Assembly (NCBI RefSeq): GCF_001280005.1
Contig: NZ_LGDW01000007.1
Coordinates: forward strand, 1 to 55,701
DNA: 55,701 nt
Origin: Streptomyces sp. NRRL WC-3618
Lineage (GTDB): Bacteria; Actinomycetota; Actinomycetes; Streptomycetales; Streptomycetaceae
Direction: 5' to 3'
A program made the translations under genes and the position numbers. The notes under the pieces were generated by a model. That model did no database searches and was not told the origin of the DNA. It was given only the letters and a program-made list of their open reading frames with translations. Below are positions 42,192 through 51,248 of the stretch, piece by piece. How positions within the stretch are numbered: position 1 is the stretch's first letter; every line of letters begins with the position of its first letter.

Positions 42192-43141
42192 GCCGATGCC
42201 CCCTGGTCTGCGTGCTGAGCGATGCGCTCGGCGGTGCGCAGGGCGGCCGAGGTCATGATGTCGAGGTTTCCGGCGTACGCGGGCAGGTAGTGGGCGGCGC
42301 CCTCGACCTCCAGGAACACCGAGACCCGGGTGGTCACCGCGGGCGCTCCTTCGGGCAGCAGGGTGTGTACGGGTTCGTCCGCCGGTACGGGGGTGAACTG
42401 GACGTCCTGCTTGAGGCGGTAGCCGGGCACGTACTTCGCCACCTCGGCCACCATGTCGGTGACGGAGGAGCGGATGGCGTCGTGGTCGGTGTCGCCGATC
42501 AGGCAGAAGACGGTGTCCCGCATGATGAGCGGTGGTTCGGCCGGGTTGAGGACGATGATGGCCTTGCCGCGGGCGGCGCCGCCCACTTTCTCGATGGCCG
42601 CGGAGGTTGTCTCGGTGAACTCGTCGATGTTCGCCCGGGTGCCGGGACCCGCCGACTTGGAGGCGATGGAGGCGATGATCTCGGCGTAGGGGATCGGGGT
42701 GACGCGGGCGACGGCGTGCACGATCGGGATGGTGGCCTGGCCGCCGCAGGTGACCATGTTGACGTTCCTGGCGCCCAGGTGGGCGTCGAGATTGACTGGT
42801 GGGATGACGAACGGCCCGATCGCCGCCGGTGTCAGGTCGATGAACGTCTTGCCGTACGGCTGCAGCCGTGCTGCGTTGGCGACGTGCGCCTTCGCCGAGG
42901 TCGCGTCGAAAACGATGTCGATGTCCTCGAAGCCGTCCAGGGCGATCAGGCCGTCCACGCCCTCGTGTGTCGTCGGCACCTTCAGGCGGCGGGCGCGGGC
43001 GAGGCCGTCGGAGTCGGGGTCGATGCCGACCAGCGCGGCCATCTCCAGCGTCTGCGACAGCCGAAGGATCTTGATCATCAGGTCGGTTCCGATGTTGCCG
43101 GAACCGATCACGGCCACTTTCGTCTTCTTCATGACGGTCAT
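42188..43141 (-). CDS. mhpF: Acetaldehyde dehydrogenase (acetylating)
   Basis: This 317-residue enzyme converts acetaldehyde, NAD and CoA to acetyl-CoA. The NAD motif [14 protein letters not shown] is at the N-terminus and the catalytic Cys132 lies in [19 protein letters not shown] precedes the ATG at 43141 by a few bases; a second ATG three codons on is an alternative. It is partner to the aldolase gene. The length is normal. Confidence 0.93.
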   Translation of the reverse strand: MTVMKKTKVAVIGSGNIGTDLMIKILRLSQTLEMAALVGIDPDSDGLARARRLKVPTTHEGVDGLIALDGFEDIDIVFDATSAKAHVANAARLQPYGKTFIDLTPAAIGPFVIPPVNLDAHLGARNVNMVTCGGQATIPIVHAVARVTPIPYAEIIASIASKSAGPGTRANIDEFTETTSAAIEKVGGAARGKAIIVLNPAEPPLIMRDTVFCLIGDTDHDAIRSSVTDMVAEVAKYVPGYRLKQDVQFTPVPADEPVHTLLPEGAPAVTTRVSVFLEVEGAAHYLPAYAGNLDIMTSAALRTAERIAQHADQGASA

Positions 43142-43150
43142 GACGGGTCC

Positions 43151-43951
43151 CTAAGAATGGTTGGCGGTGAAGGTGGCGCTGACCGTGCCGAGGCCGGAGA
43201 TCTCCGCGGACACGGTCATGCCGGGGGAGACGCTGACCATGGGGCCGAGCGCGCCGGACAGGACGACCTGGCCGGCGCGCAGCGGGTCTCCGTAGTCGCG
43301 GGCCGTACGGGCCAGCCACAGCAGGGCGTTGAGGGGGTCGCCGAGACAGGCGGTGCCGTTGCCCTCGGAGACGAGGGTGCTGTCGGCGTACATGCGCATG
43401 GTGACCTCGCGCGGTTCGAACGCGTCGAGGGGAAGCCATGTCTCGCCGAGGACGTAGAGGCCGCTGGAGGCGTTGTCGGCGACGGTGTCGGTCAGAGAGA
43501 TGTCCCAGTCGGCGACGCGGCTGTCCACGATCTCCAGGGCGGGGACCGCGTAGGCGACGGCCGCGCGGACGGCGGACAGGCCGAGATCGTCCCGGTCCAG
43601 GTCCTTAGCCAGCACGAAGGCGATCTCCGCCTCCGCCTTCGGCTGCAAGAGCCGGGAGGTGGGCACCTCGGCGAGGCCGGAGGCGTCCATGTCGGCGAAG
43701 AGGACCCCGAAGTCCGGCTGGTCCACGCCGAGTTGCTGCTGCACGGCCGGCGAGGTGAGTCCGATCTTGCGGCCGGTCACCACCGCGCCGGCGGCCAACC
43801 GGTGCTCAGTCAGACCGCGTTGGACCCGGTAGGCGGCGTCGAGGTCGGCGGTGCCCAGCAGTTCGCGGACCGGGGCGCATGGCTGCCCCTTCTCGGCGGC
43901 GGTCCGCAGCCGGTCGACGGCGGCGGTGATCGCCTCTGCGCGGTCGGTCAT
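43151..43951 (-). CDS. mhpD: 2-keto-4-pentenoate hydratase
   Basis: This 266-residue FAH-superfamily hydratase adds water to 2-hydroxypenta-2,4-dienoate, giving 4-hydroxy-2-oxovalerate. The [30 protein letters not shown] and [15 protein letters not shown] segments are characteristic, the latter holding the metal-binding Glu residues. The ATG at 43951 overlaps the ring-cleavage dioxygenase stop (ATGA). It belongs to the minus-strand mhp operon. Confidence 0.92.
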   Translation of the reverse strand: MTDRAEAITAAVDRLRTAAEKGQPCAPVRELLGTADLDAAYRVQRGLTEHRLAAGAVVTGRKIGLTSPAVQQQLGVDQPDFGVLFADMDASGLAEVPTSRLLQPKAEAEIAFVLAKDLDRDDLGLSAVRAAVAYAVPALEIVDSRVADWDISLTDTVADNASSGLYVLGETWLPLDAFEPREVTMRMYADSTLVSEGNGTACLGDPLNALLWLARTARDYGDPLRAGQVVLSGALGPMVSVSPGMTVSAEISGLGTVSATFTANHS

Positions 43952-44895
43952 CGGGTCGGCTCCTGTTCTGCCGTGGCGACGGCGAAGCCCGCGATCCACT
44001 CGGGGATCGGGGTGTAGAAGCGGGAGGTCATGCGGTAGGAGCCGGTGGCGGCGAGCGAGGCGAACGCGGCGATCCAGGTGCGCACCTCGTGCGCGGAGCC
44101 GCCGCCCTCCTTGGCCATCCACTCCACGGTCCAGTCGTCCACGTCGGTGAGGCGGCCGCTTTCCAGGGTGTCGAGGACGTGGTTGTCCCAGTTGGGGTTG
44201 ATCGGGACCATCGAGGTCGAGCCCGCCGCGTAGTCGTGCCCGGCCTGGATCACCCGCTGCTCGCCCCGGGCCCGCTGGTCGGGCGTGGGCGGACGGCCCT
44301 CGATGAGGGCGTCGGCTACCCGTGGCGGAGCGCCCTCCAGCACCGGTACCGGCGGGTCGTGCGACAGGCCGCCGGAGCCCAGGAAGAGCACCCGCCGGTC
44401 CAGTTCAGCGGCGGCCTCGCCGAGCGCGGTCCCCAGGGCGCGGATACGGCCGACCGGGCCGAGCGGTGTGGCGACGCCGTTGACGAAGACGGGGACGACC
44501 GGGACGTTGTCGATGCCGCCGAAGAGGACCTCCAGGGGCTGGACGAAACCGTGATCCACGGTCATGCGGGCCGAGACGGTCAGATCGATGCCTCGGTCCA
44601 GGACGCCGCGGGCCAGCGTCCGGGCGGCGTCGGTGTCGACCGACACCGGGCCGGCGCTCGAGCCGAAGTCGCCGACCGCGTGCGCGTCCGTGCCCAGGCA
44701 GAAGGGGGGCATCTCCTTGTAGAAGAAGCCGTTGTAGTGGTCCGGGGCGTACAGGACGACCAGGTCGGGATCGAAGGCGCGCACGAAGCCGCGTGCCGTC
44801 TCGACGGCCTCGTCGACGGAGGCGACCACCTCTGCAGCGGGGTCGTTCTTGCCGATGAGGGGCGAGTGGGACAGCCCTATGGCGGCAGCGTTCAC
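43948..44895 (-). CDS. mhpB: 3-carboxyethylcatechol 2,3-dioxygenase (2,3-dihydroxyphenylpropionate dioxygenase)
   Basis: This 315-residue type III (LigB-fold) extradiol dioxygenase is unrelated to the VOC enzymes at 4.4 and 12.6 kb. His9 in GLSHSPLIG, the DHYNGFFY block, VDHGFVQPLEVLFGG and catalytic GSGGLSHDPPVP match MhpB. It cleaves 2,3-dihydroxyphenylpropionate, and often the cinnamate analog, in the meta position. The ATG at 44895 overlaps the stop of the upstream oxidoreductase gene. Confidence 0.92.
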   Translation of the reverse strand: MNAAAIGLSHSPLIGKNDPAAEVVASVDEAVETARGFVRAFDPDLVVLYAPDHYNGFFYKEMPPFCLGTDAHAVGDFGSSAGPVSVDTDAARTLARGVLDRGIDLTVSARMTVDHGFVQPLEVLFGGIDNVPVVPVFVNGVATPLGPVGRIRALGTALGEAAAELDRRVLFLGSGGLSHDPPVPVLEGAPPRVADALIEGRPPTPDQRARGEQRVIQAGHDYAAGSTSMVPINPNWDNHVLDTLESGRLTDVDDWTVEWMAKEGGGSAHEVRTWIAAFASLAATGSYRMTSRFYTPIPEWIAGFAVATAEQEPTR

Positions 44896-45875
44896 GACGG
44901 TTCTCCCTGGGGGCGGATGACGAGCTTCCCGGTGAGCCGCCCGTCGATCATGAGCTGGAAGCCCTTGTGGATCTCGTCCAGCGGCAACGTGCGATGGATC
45001 ACTGGGCGCACACCGGTGCCGTCCATCAGCTTCAGCAGTCCGACGAGCTCGCTGCGGGTGCAGCCGGTCGAGCCGAGGATGCGCTGCTGGAGGTAGAAGA
45101 TCCGGGCCAGGTCTGCGGGCGGGTTAGTGCCGCTGGTGGCACCCGCGATCACGATGGTGCCGCCGGGACGCAGGGAGCGCATCGAGTGGGCCCAGGTCGC
45201 CTCGCCGACCGTCTCCACCACGACATCCACCCGCTCGGGCAACCGCTCACCGGTGGGTACGGCCTTGCGCGCACCCCAGGACTCGGCCCGTGCCCGCTTG
45301 TCGACGCTGCGGCTGGTGGCATACACCACGGCACCCGCAGCCACCGCCAGCTTGATTGCGGCCGAGGCGACCCCGCCGCCGGCGCCCTGCACCAACACCC
45401 GGTCGCCCGCGCGGATCTGTGCCTGGGTGAACAGCATCCGGTACGCCGTCCCCCATGCGACCGGCAGGCAGGCGGCCTCGTCGAAGGTCAGCCAGGACGG
45501 CTTGGGGACGAGGTTGCGGGTGGGGACGGACAGGTATTCGGCGAACGCGCCGTTGTGCCGCTCCGACAGCAGGGCACGGCCGGGATCGAGTGTCTCGTCG
45601 CCGTCGCCGGCGTCCGGGTCAGCGATCACCGGGTGGACGAGGACCTCGTTGCCGTCCTGGTCGTAGCCCGCGGCGTCGCAGCCGAGGATGATCGGCAGCC
45701 GCTCGGGCGGGTGGCCGACCCCGCGCAGCGTCCACAGGTCGTGCATGTTGAGTGAGGACGCCGCGACGCGGACGATTGACCAGCCGGGCCGGGGCTCGGG
45801 CTTGGGAACGTCGCCCAGGACCAGCCCGGCCAGCGGGTCGGTCGCGCTCTGGGCGACGGCGGTTGCAGCAATCAT
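44892..45875 (-). CDS. Zinc-binding-type alcohol dehydrogenase / quinone oxidoreductase family protein
   Basis: This 327-residue medium-chain reductase has the GroES-like N-terminal half (ILGCDAAGYDQDGNEVLVHPV) and a nucleotide site in VLVQGAGGGVASAAIKLAVAAGAVVYATS near residues 155-185. The usual zinc-ligand cysteines are not obvious, so it may be a zinc-free quinone-oxidoreductase type. It heads the minus-strand mhp operon, divergent from the dioxygenase alpha gene across 101 bp. Its pathway role is unclear. Two pieces of a paralog lie at 30.1 and 32.6 kb. Confidence 0.8.
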   Translation of the reverse strand: MIAATAVAQSATDPLAGLVLGDVPKPEPRPGWSIVRVAASSLNMHDLWTLRGVGHPPERLPIILGCDAAGYDQDGNEVLVHPVIADPDAGDGDETLDPGRALLSERHNGAFAEYLSVPTRNLVPKPSWLTFDEAACLPVAWGTAYRMLFTQAQIRAGDRVLVQGAGGGVASAAIKLAVAAGAVVYATSRSVDKRARAESWGARKAVPTGERLPERVDVVVETVGEATWAHSMRSLRPGGTIVIAGATSGTNPPADLARIFYLQQRILGSTGCTRSELVGLLKLMDGTGVRPVIHRTLPLDEIHKGFQLMIDGRLTGKLVIRPQGEPS

Positions 45876-45976
45876 GCGGCCACGCTCCCCCGGCAGTACG
45901 GTCCGCGGACAGTCAGCGTGCCGCCGTACGGAACGAGCCGTGGCAGGGATCTGTCGTACTGCTGTTGCCTGTCGCC
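45876..45976. promoter_or_regulatory. Divergent promoter region of the phenylpropionate operons
   Basis: These 101 bp separate the leftward mhp operon from the rightward dioxygenase operon and must hold both promoters. GTCCGCGGAC at 45901-45910 is a perfect 10-bp palindrome, and TACGG-NN-CG words occur twice (near 45897 and 45926) as candidate IclR sites. The regulator assignment is inferred. Confidence 0.45.
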
Positions 45977-47329
45977 ATGACCTCCACGAACGAACCCCAG
46001 GGCGGGGCGCCGACCACGCCGCGCGGAACCCTGCGGCGCCCGGCGGACCTGGCCCGCACCATCGACGTCTCCGGGCTCGTGGACACCGAGGGCGGACTCC
46101 TGGACCGGGTGATCTTCACCGACCAGGAGCTGTACCGGCAGGAACTGCGCCGAGTCTTCGCACCGAGCTGGCTGTTCCTCGCGCACACCGACCAGTTCCA
46201 CAAGCCCGGCGACTTCTTCACCACGTACATGGGTGAGGACCCGGTCATCGTCACCCTCGACCGCGACCGCCGGATCCGGGCCTACCTCAACTCCTGCCGG
46301 CACCGCGGCGCCCGTGTCTGCCGGGCCGACGTCGGCACCACCCGCAACTTCACCTGCACCTACCACGGCTGGTCGTACAACCTGGACGGTTCACTGGTCA
46401 GCGTGCCCAACCAGGACGGCTACCCGGACTCCTTCCGCACCGAGGACTGGGGCCTGGTGGAAGTGCCGCACGTGCAGACCTACCGCGGGCTGGTCTTCGG
46501 CACCTGGAGCCCCGACCCGGTGCCGCTGCGCGAGCAGCTCGGCGACATGGCCTGGTACCTGGACGCGATGCTCGACCACGACGAGCACGGCACCGTTGTG
46601 GTGGGCGGTGTCCACAAGTGGGTGCTGGAGGGCAACTGGAAGCTGGCGGCCGAGCAGTTCGCCACCGACTGGTACCACGTGAACATGAGCCACGCCTCGG
46701 CGCTCATGGTCCTCTCGCCCTCCGGGAAGACGCCCAAGGCCGAGGTCGTGCACCGCACCGGCCGCCAGTACTCCGACGCCAATGGCAACGGCGCCGGCTT
46801 CCCGGTCCACCCCAAGAACCGCTTCGACGCGCAGACCGTGCACAAATGGACGGACTATGAAGCTCTGCGGGAACGCCTCGGTGACGCCCGCGTGGAGGGC
46901 CCACTGACCAACGGCCACGCCACCGTCTTCCCCAACTTTTCCTATCTGCCGGTCAACGGCTCCATCCGCGTCTGGCACCCCAAGGGACCCGACCGCATGG
47001 AGGTGTGGTCCTGGACCATCGTCGACACGTCGATGCCCGAGGAAGTGCGCGAGGCCCAGCGCCTGTACAACCTGCGCACCTTCGGTCCCAGCGGCATCTT
47101 CGAGCAGGACGACGGTGAGAACTGGAGCGAGGTGCAGGCCATCTCGCACGGTTTCGTCACCAACAACGTGGCCCTCAACTACCAGATGGGCATGGACTCC
47201 GAACGCGAGGACGGCCGCCACCCCGGCAGGACCAGCGAGCTGTACAGCGACGCCGCAGGGAGGGCCTTCTACGGGCGCTGGCGCGAACTGATGAACACCC
47301 CCGCCTGGCACGAGGAGCACGAAAAATGA
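45977..47329 (+). CDS. hcaE: 3-phenylpropionate/cinnamate-type dioxygenase, alpha subunit
   Basis: This 450-residue Rieske oxygenase large subunit has cluster ligands Cys107, His109, Cys127 and His130 (CRHRG, CTYHGW), mononuclear iron ligands Asp231, His234 and His239 (TDWYHVNMSH), and the FGPSGIFEQDD segment with the distal Asp. Together with the neighbouring MhpB- and MhpC-like genes, a role as the HcaE equivalent is likely, though biphenyl- or toluene-type substrates cannot be excluded by sequence alone. The ATG at 45977 is preferred as the divergent promoter lies directly upstream. Confidence 0.85.
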   Translation: MTSTNEPQGGAPTTPRGTLRRPADLARTIDVSGLVDTEGGLLDRVIFTDQELYRQELRRVFAPSWLFLAHTDQFHKPGDFFTTYMGEDPVIVTLDRDRRIRAYLNSCRHRGARVCRADVGTTRNFTCTYHGWSYNLDGSLVSVPNQDGYPDSFRTEDWGLVEVPHVQTYRGLVFGTWSPDPVPLREQLGDMAWYLDAMLDHDEHGTVVVGGVHKWVLEGNWKLAAEQFATDWYHVNMSHASALMVLSPSGKTPKAEVVHRTGRQYSDANGNGAGFPVHPKNRFDAQTVHKWTDYEALRERLGDARVEGPLTNGHATVFPNFSYLPVNGSIRVWHPKGPDRMEVWSWTIVDTSMPEEVREAQRLYNLRTFGPSGIFEQDDGENWSEVQAISHGFVTNNVALNYQMGMDSEREDGRHPGRTSELYSDAAGRAFYGRWRELMNTPAWHEEHEK

Positions 47330-47661
47330 GTGACGGCATCCGCGTCGCCGCCCTGGACGACATCCCGCAGGGCGAGGGCATCGCCATCGACAAGGCAATC
47401 ACCGGAACGGCCGACAACATCGCCCTGCTGCGCGACACCGACGACATCGTCTACGCCCTGGACGACACCTGCACCCACGAGACCGCCTCGCTGGCCGACG
47501 GCTGGGTGGAGGACGGCTATGTCGAGTGCCCGTTGCACTCCAGCAAGTTCTGCCTGAAGAACGGTGAGGTCCAGGGGCTGCCCGCGACCAGGAACGTCTG
47601 CCCGCACCGCGTCGTGGTGCGGGACGGCGAGGTCTACCTCTTCCCGGGGGAGACGCCGTGA
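47326..47661 (+). CDS. hcaC: Rieske-type [2Fe-2S] ferredoxin of the dioxygenase
   Basis: This 111-residue soluble Rieske ferredoxin has ligands Cys49, His51, Cys68 and His71 in CTHETASLADG and CPLHSSKFC. It carries electrons from the reductase to the oxygenase. The ATG overlaps the alpha stop by four bases, and its own stop overlaps the reductase GTG. The first dioxygenase system of the window uses a 3Fe-4S ferredoxin instead. Confidence 0.9.
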   Translation: MSDGIRVAALDDIPQGEGIAIDKAITGTADNIALLRDTDDIVYALDDTCTHETASLADGWVEDGYVECPLHSSKFCLKNGEVQGLPATRNVCPHRVVVRDGEVYLFPGETP

Positions 47662-48872
47662 GCAACCGTGTGGTGATCGTGGGCGGTGGCGTCGCCGGGG
47701 TCAGCACGGCCAGCGCCCTGCGCGCGGGCGGCTTCGACGGCGACCTCACCCTCGTCGACGCCGGCGAGTTCCCCTACGACCGGCCCCCGCTGTCCAAGGA
47801 CTTCCTCGCCGGCACCAAGGACATCGGCCAGATCGCTCTCCAGTCCCCGCAGTGGTACGACGAGCAGCGGGTCCGGCTGGTGAACCGGACCACAGTGACC
47901 GCCCTGCGGCCCAGCGAGGGGGCCGTCCAACTCGCCGACGGCGGCCTGCTGCCCGCCGACGGTGTCGTGCTCGCCACCGGAGGCGCTGCCGCCCGCCCGC
48001 CCATCCCCGGCGCGGGCAGCACTCGCGTCCACGTGCTGCGCACCGCCGACGACGCCGACCGGCTGCGCAAGGCACTCGTGCCTGGCGCCCGTCTGCTGGT
48101 CGTCGGCGCCGGCCTGATCGGAGCCGAGACCGCCTCCACCGCCGTACAGCTCGGCTGCGAGGTGTTGCTGGTGGACCCCGTGGCCGCGCCGCTGTCCACC
48201 GCGGTCGGCCCGGAGCTGGCCAACTGGCTGCACGCGCAGCACGCCCGCCACGACGTGGCTACTGCACAGGCCACCGTGGAGTCCTTCACCGACCACGCCG
48301 ACGGCATCGAAGCCCGTTTCGCCGGAGCGGCCGAGCCCCGGCTCTTCGACGCGGTGCTGCTTGGCGTCGGCATGGTGCCTGACACCGAACTCGCCCGCGC
48401 GGGAGGGCTGGAGGTGGATCGCGGCATCGTCGTCGGCCCCGACCAGGTCACTTCCAACCCGCACGTGCTCGCGGTCGGCGACCCCGCGCGCACCAGCCTG
48501 GACGGCGTCCTCCTGCCACGCACCGAGCACTGGGAGGCGGCCCAGCAGGACGGGGCCCGCGCGGCGGCCACCCTTCTCGGTGCCGAGCCGCCGGCGCCCA
48601 CCGCACCGTGGTTCTGGTCCGACCGGCATGGCTGCCACCTCGAGAGTGTCGGTCACATGCACGAGGCCGCCGAGAGGGTCGTACGCGGCTCCTTCGACAA
48701 TCCCAGCTTCTCGGTCTTCGGCCTGCGTGACGGGCACGTGGTCGCTGCTGCGTCGGTGGACGACCCGCAGGCCGTACGGGCGGCACAGCGCATGATCGAC
48801 CGCCGCCTCCCCGTGGACGCCGCCCGGCTGGCCGACCCGTCCGTGAACCTGCGCGCGCTGCTCCGCGGCTGA
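47658..48872 (+). CDS. hcaD: FAD-dependent ferredoxin reductase of the dioxygenase
   Basis: This 404-residue reductase has FAD motif VVIVGGGVAGVSTASAL at the start, NAD motif VVGAGLIGAETASTA near residue 150, and VLAVGDPA near 270. The C-terminal ferredoxin-reductase domain (WFWSDRHGCHLESVGHM) is complete. It starts with GTG at 47658. The gene order alpha, ferredoxin, reductase, beta differs from the E. coli hca order. Confidence 0.87.
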   Translation: MSNRVVIVGGGVAGVSTASALRAGGFDGDLTLVDAGEFPYDRPPLSKDFLAGTKDIGQIALQSPQWYDEQRVRLVNRTTVTALRPSEGAVQLADGGLLPADGVVLATGGAAARPPIPGAGSTRVHVLRTADDADRLRKALVPGARLLVVGAGLIGAETASTAVQLGCEVLLVDPVAAPLSTAVGPELANWLHAQHARHDVATAQATVESFTDHADGIEARFAGAAEPRLFDAVLLGVGMVPDTELARAGGLEVDRGIVVGPDQVTSNPHVLAVGDPARTSLDGVLLPRTEHWEAAQQDGARAAATLLGAEPPAPTAPWFWSDRHGCHLESVGHMHEAAERVVRGSFDNPSFSVFGLRDGHVVAAASVDDPQAVRAAQRMIDRRLPVDAARLADPSVNLRALLRG

Positions 48873-48932
48873 TGTGCCGCACAGCGGCACGGCGCGTACC
48901 GCCCCCGGTCCGAGAAGGGATCGAATGACACC

Positions 48933-49508
48933 GTGAGCACAACCACTGAGCCGACCCGGTCGCAAGTTGGCGCCCGCGCCGACCGCGACACCCACTTCGA
49001 GGTCGAGCAGTTCTACTACGAGGAAGCCGACCTCCTCGACGCCGGCCGCTACACCGACTGGCTCGACCTGCTCGCCGACGACCTCGACTACTGGATGCCC
49101 ACGCGCACCAACCGCCTGCGCCGCCAGCAGTCCCTGTCCGTCGCGGCACGTGGCGAGGCGGCCTTCTACGACGAGACCAAGGACAGCCTCGCCTGGCGCA
49201 TCCGCCGCTTCGACTCCGGCATGGCCTGGGCCGAGGACCCGCCCTCGCGCACCCGCCACCTGGTGACCAACGTGATGGTCCGGCACGCCGACCCCGCCGA
49301 ACACGACGGGGTCGGCGAGAACGATCTGTGGGCACAATCGGCGTTCCTGGTCTACCGCAACCGCCTGGAGCGCGAGGAGAACGTCTTCGCCGGTTCCCGG
49401 ACCGACCTTCTGCGCCGTACCGCAGGCGGCCGCCTCCAGGTCGCCCGCCGAACCATCCTCCTCGACCAGAACATCCTGCTGGCGAAGAACATCTCGACGT
49501 TCTTCTGA
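48933..49508 (+). CDS. hcaF: 3-phenylpropionate/cinnamate-type dioxygenase, beta subunit
   Basis: This 191-residue small subunit has the family features VEQFYYEEADLLDAGRYTDWLDLLADDLDYWMP and RTRHLVTNVMVR, and a normal C-terminal strand ending ISTFF. It starts at GTG 48933, 60 bp after the reductase gene. It is structural in the oxygenase hexamer. Confidence 0.87.
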   Translation: MSTTTEPTRSQVGARADRDTHFEVEQFYYEEADLLDAGRYTDWLDLLADDLDYWMPTRTNRLRRQQSLSVAARGEAAFYDETKDSLAWRIRRFDSGMAWAEDPPSRTRHLVTNVMVRHADPAEHDGVGENDLWAQSAFLVYRNRLEREENVFAGSRTDLLRRTAGGRLQVARRTILLDQNILLAKNISTFF

Positions 49509-49537
49509 GTCGCCGCTCCACTTTGATGGGACACCTC

Positions 49538-50395
49538 GTGACCGACCTCGACCTCAGGCACCACCGCGTTCCCACCACCCTCGGTGAGATCACCGTGGCC
49601 GAAACCGGTGAAGGCCCCGTGCTGGTGATGCTGCACGGCGGCGGGCCCGGCGCCTCCGGCGTCAGCAACTATTACCAGAACCTTCAGGCCCTGGCCCGGA
49701 ACTTCCGTGTGGTCCTGCCGGACCAGCCGGGCTTCGGCGGCAGCTACCGGCCCACCGAAGAGGACCTGGAGAAGCGGTCGATCACCGAGATCACGGTCGA
49801 CGCGTTGTACCAGGCACTCGACTCGCTCGGCATCGACACCTTCCACCTGTTGGGCAACAGCCTGGGCGGGGCCGCCGCCATCGCCATGGCCCAGCAGCGC
49901 CCCGAGCGGGTGACCGGGCTCGTCCTCATGGCGCCCGGCGGGGGCTGGCTGCCCTTCGGCCCCACGCCCACCGAGGGCCAGAAGGAGATGTTCCGCTACT
50001 ACAATGGCGGCGGGCCCAGCGAGAAGAAGATGGCCGCGTTCATCCGCACCATGGTCTTCGACCACAGGCAGTTCGGCGAGGACGTTGTCCGCGCCCGCTA
50101 CGAGGCCTCCCTGGACGAGAGCCACAGCGCCTTCTACCACCACTACAACGCCGCGTTCGCCAAGCGCGGCGGCATGGACCCGCTCTGGCGCGACCTGCAC
50201 AGGATCAAGGCGCCGACGCTGCTGCTGTGGGGCCGCGACGACCGCACCATCACCCTCGACGGCGCCCAGCTCCTGCTCAAGCACATCCGCGACGTACAAC
50301 TGCACGTCTTCGGCCGCTGCGGCCACTGGGTACAGCTGGAGCGGCAGCGCGAGTTCGAGGAACTGATCACCGGCTTCCTCACGGAGCGATCATGA
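49538..50395 (+). CDS. mhpC: MhpC-like meta-cleavage product hydrolase
   Basis: This alpha/beta hydrolase of about 285 residues cleaves 2-hydroxy-6-oxo-nonadienedioate to a dienoate and succinate (or fumarate). The oxyanion loop HGGGPGASG, nucleophile Ser in GNSLGGAA, Asp in WGRDDRT and His in CGHWVQLE form the expected triad. The GTG at 49538 has GGGA eight bases upstream. The ATG at 49526 is in frame but has no ribosome site. It separates the dioxygenase subunits from the dihydrodiol dehydrogenase and links this operon to the minus-strand mhp genes. Confidence 0.87.
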   Translation: MTDLDLRHHRVPTTLGEITVAETGEGPVLVMLHGGGPGASGVSNYYQNLQALARNFRVVLPDQPGFGGSYRPTEEDLEKRSITEITVDALYQALDSLGIDTFHLLGNSLGGAAAIAMAQQRPERVTGLVLMAPGGGWLPFGPTPTEGQKEMFRYYNGGGPSEKKMAAFIRTMVFDHRQFGEDVVRARYEASLDESHSAFYHHYNAAFAKRGGMDPLWRDLHRIKAPTLLLWGRDDRTITLDGAQLLLKHIRDVQLHVFGRCGHWVQLERQREFEELITGFLTERS

Positions 50396-51228
50396 GTGGC
50401 GGCTGGCTGGACGGGTACGCGGCGCTGATCACCGGCGGCGGCTCCGGCATCGGCCGCGCGGTCGCCGAACGCTTCCTCGCCGAGGGCGCCTCCGTCACGA
50501 TCCTCGGCCGGGACAAGGACCGGCTCGACGACGTCGTACGCCAGGCCGCCGACCCGGAGCGGATCCACACTGTCACGGCCGACGTCCGCGACAGCGAGGC
50601 CATGCACGCCGCCGTCGAGCAGACCGTCGAACGCTTCGGCAAACTCGACACACTCGTCACCAACGCGGGCGTCTGGGACTACCAGCGACAGCTCACCCGT
50701 CTCACCGGCGGGGAACTGCACACGGCCTTCGACGAGATCTTCTCCGTCAACGTCAAGGGCTACCTCCTGGCCGCCGAGGCCGCCTGGCGCGAGCTGGTGA
50801 AGACCCGCGGCAGTATTGTGATGACGTTGTCCAACGCCTCCTTCTACGTGAACGGAGGCGGCCCGCTCTATACCGCCAGCAAGCACGCCTGCCTCGGCCT
50901 GATGCGCGAGCTCGCCTACGAGCTGGCCCCCAAGGTCCGTGTCAACGGTGTCGCCTGCGGTGGCATGAACACGGACCTGCGCGGCCCCTCAGCGCTGGCG
51001 CTCGCCGACCGCTCGATCTCGGCGTCGTTCGCGAAGAAGGCACCGGGCTCCCCGCCGCCGCCCATCCCCCTGCACGACTGCAGCACCGACCCCCGCGACT
51101 TCACCGGGCCGTACGTGCTGCTCGCCTCCCGTGCCCAGAGCGGCCCGATCACCGGGCACGCGATCACCGTCGACGGCGGCATCGGCGTACGCGGGTTCGC
51201 GACGGCCGCCGGCGGCGACCATCTCTGA
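50392..51228 (+). CDS. hcaB: cis-Dihydrodiol dehydrogenase (HcaB-like SDR)
   Basis: This 278-residue SDR has TGGGSGIG at residues 14-21, TNAGVWD near 94, the catalytic Ser region SNASFYVNGGG and YTASKHA near 160. It oxidises the cis-dihydrodiol of phenylpropionate to 2,3-dihydroxyphenylpropionate, the MhpB substrate. The ATG at 50392 overlaps the hydrolase stop (ATGA). It resembles the SDR at 18226-19059 in length and architecture. Confidence 0.87.
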   Translation: MSGGWLDGYAALITGGGSGIGRAVAERFLAEGASVTILGRDKDRLDDVVRQAADPERIHTVTADVRDSEAMHAAVEQTVERFGKLDTLVTNAGVWDYQRQLTRLTGGELHTAFDEIFSVNVKGYLLAAEAAWRELVKTRGSIVMTLSNASFYVNGGGPLYTASKHACLGLMRELAYELAPKVRVNGVACGGMNTDLRGPSALALADRSISASFAKKAPGSPPPPIPLHDCSTDPRDFTGPYVLLASRAQSGPITGHAITVDGGIGVRGFATAAGGDHL

Positions 51229-51248
51229 AGCTCAACGAGGAGCCGCTC

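Noticed and set aside
47634..49337. 567-codon minus-strand open frame opposite the ferredoxin reductase and beta subunit
   Set aside because: It spans two real plus-strand genes and their gap and has no domain; it is an antisense shadow.
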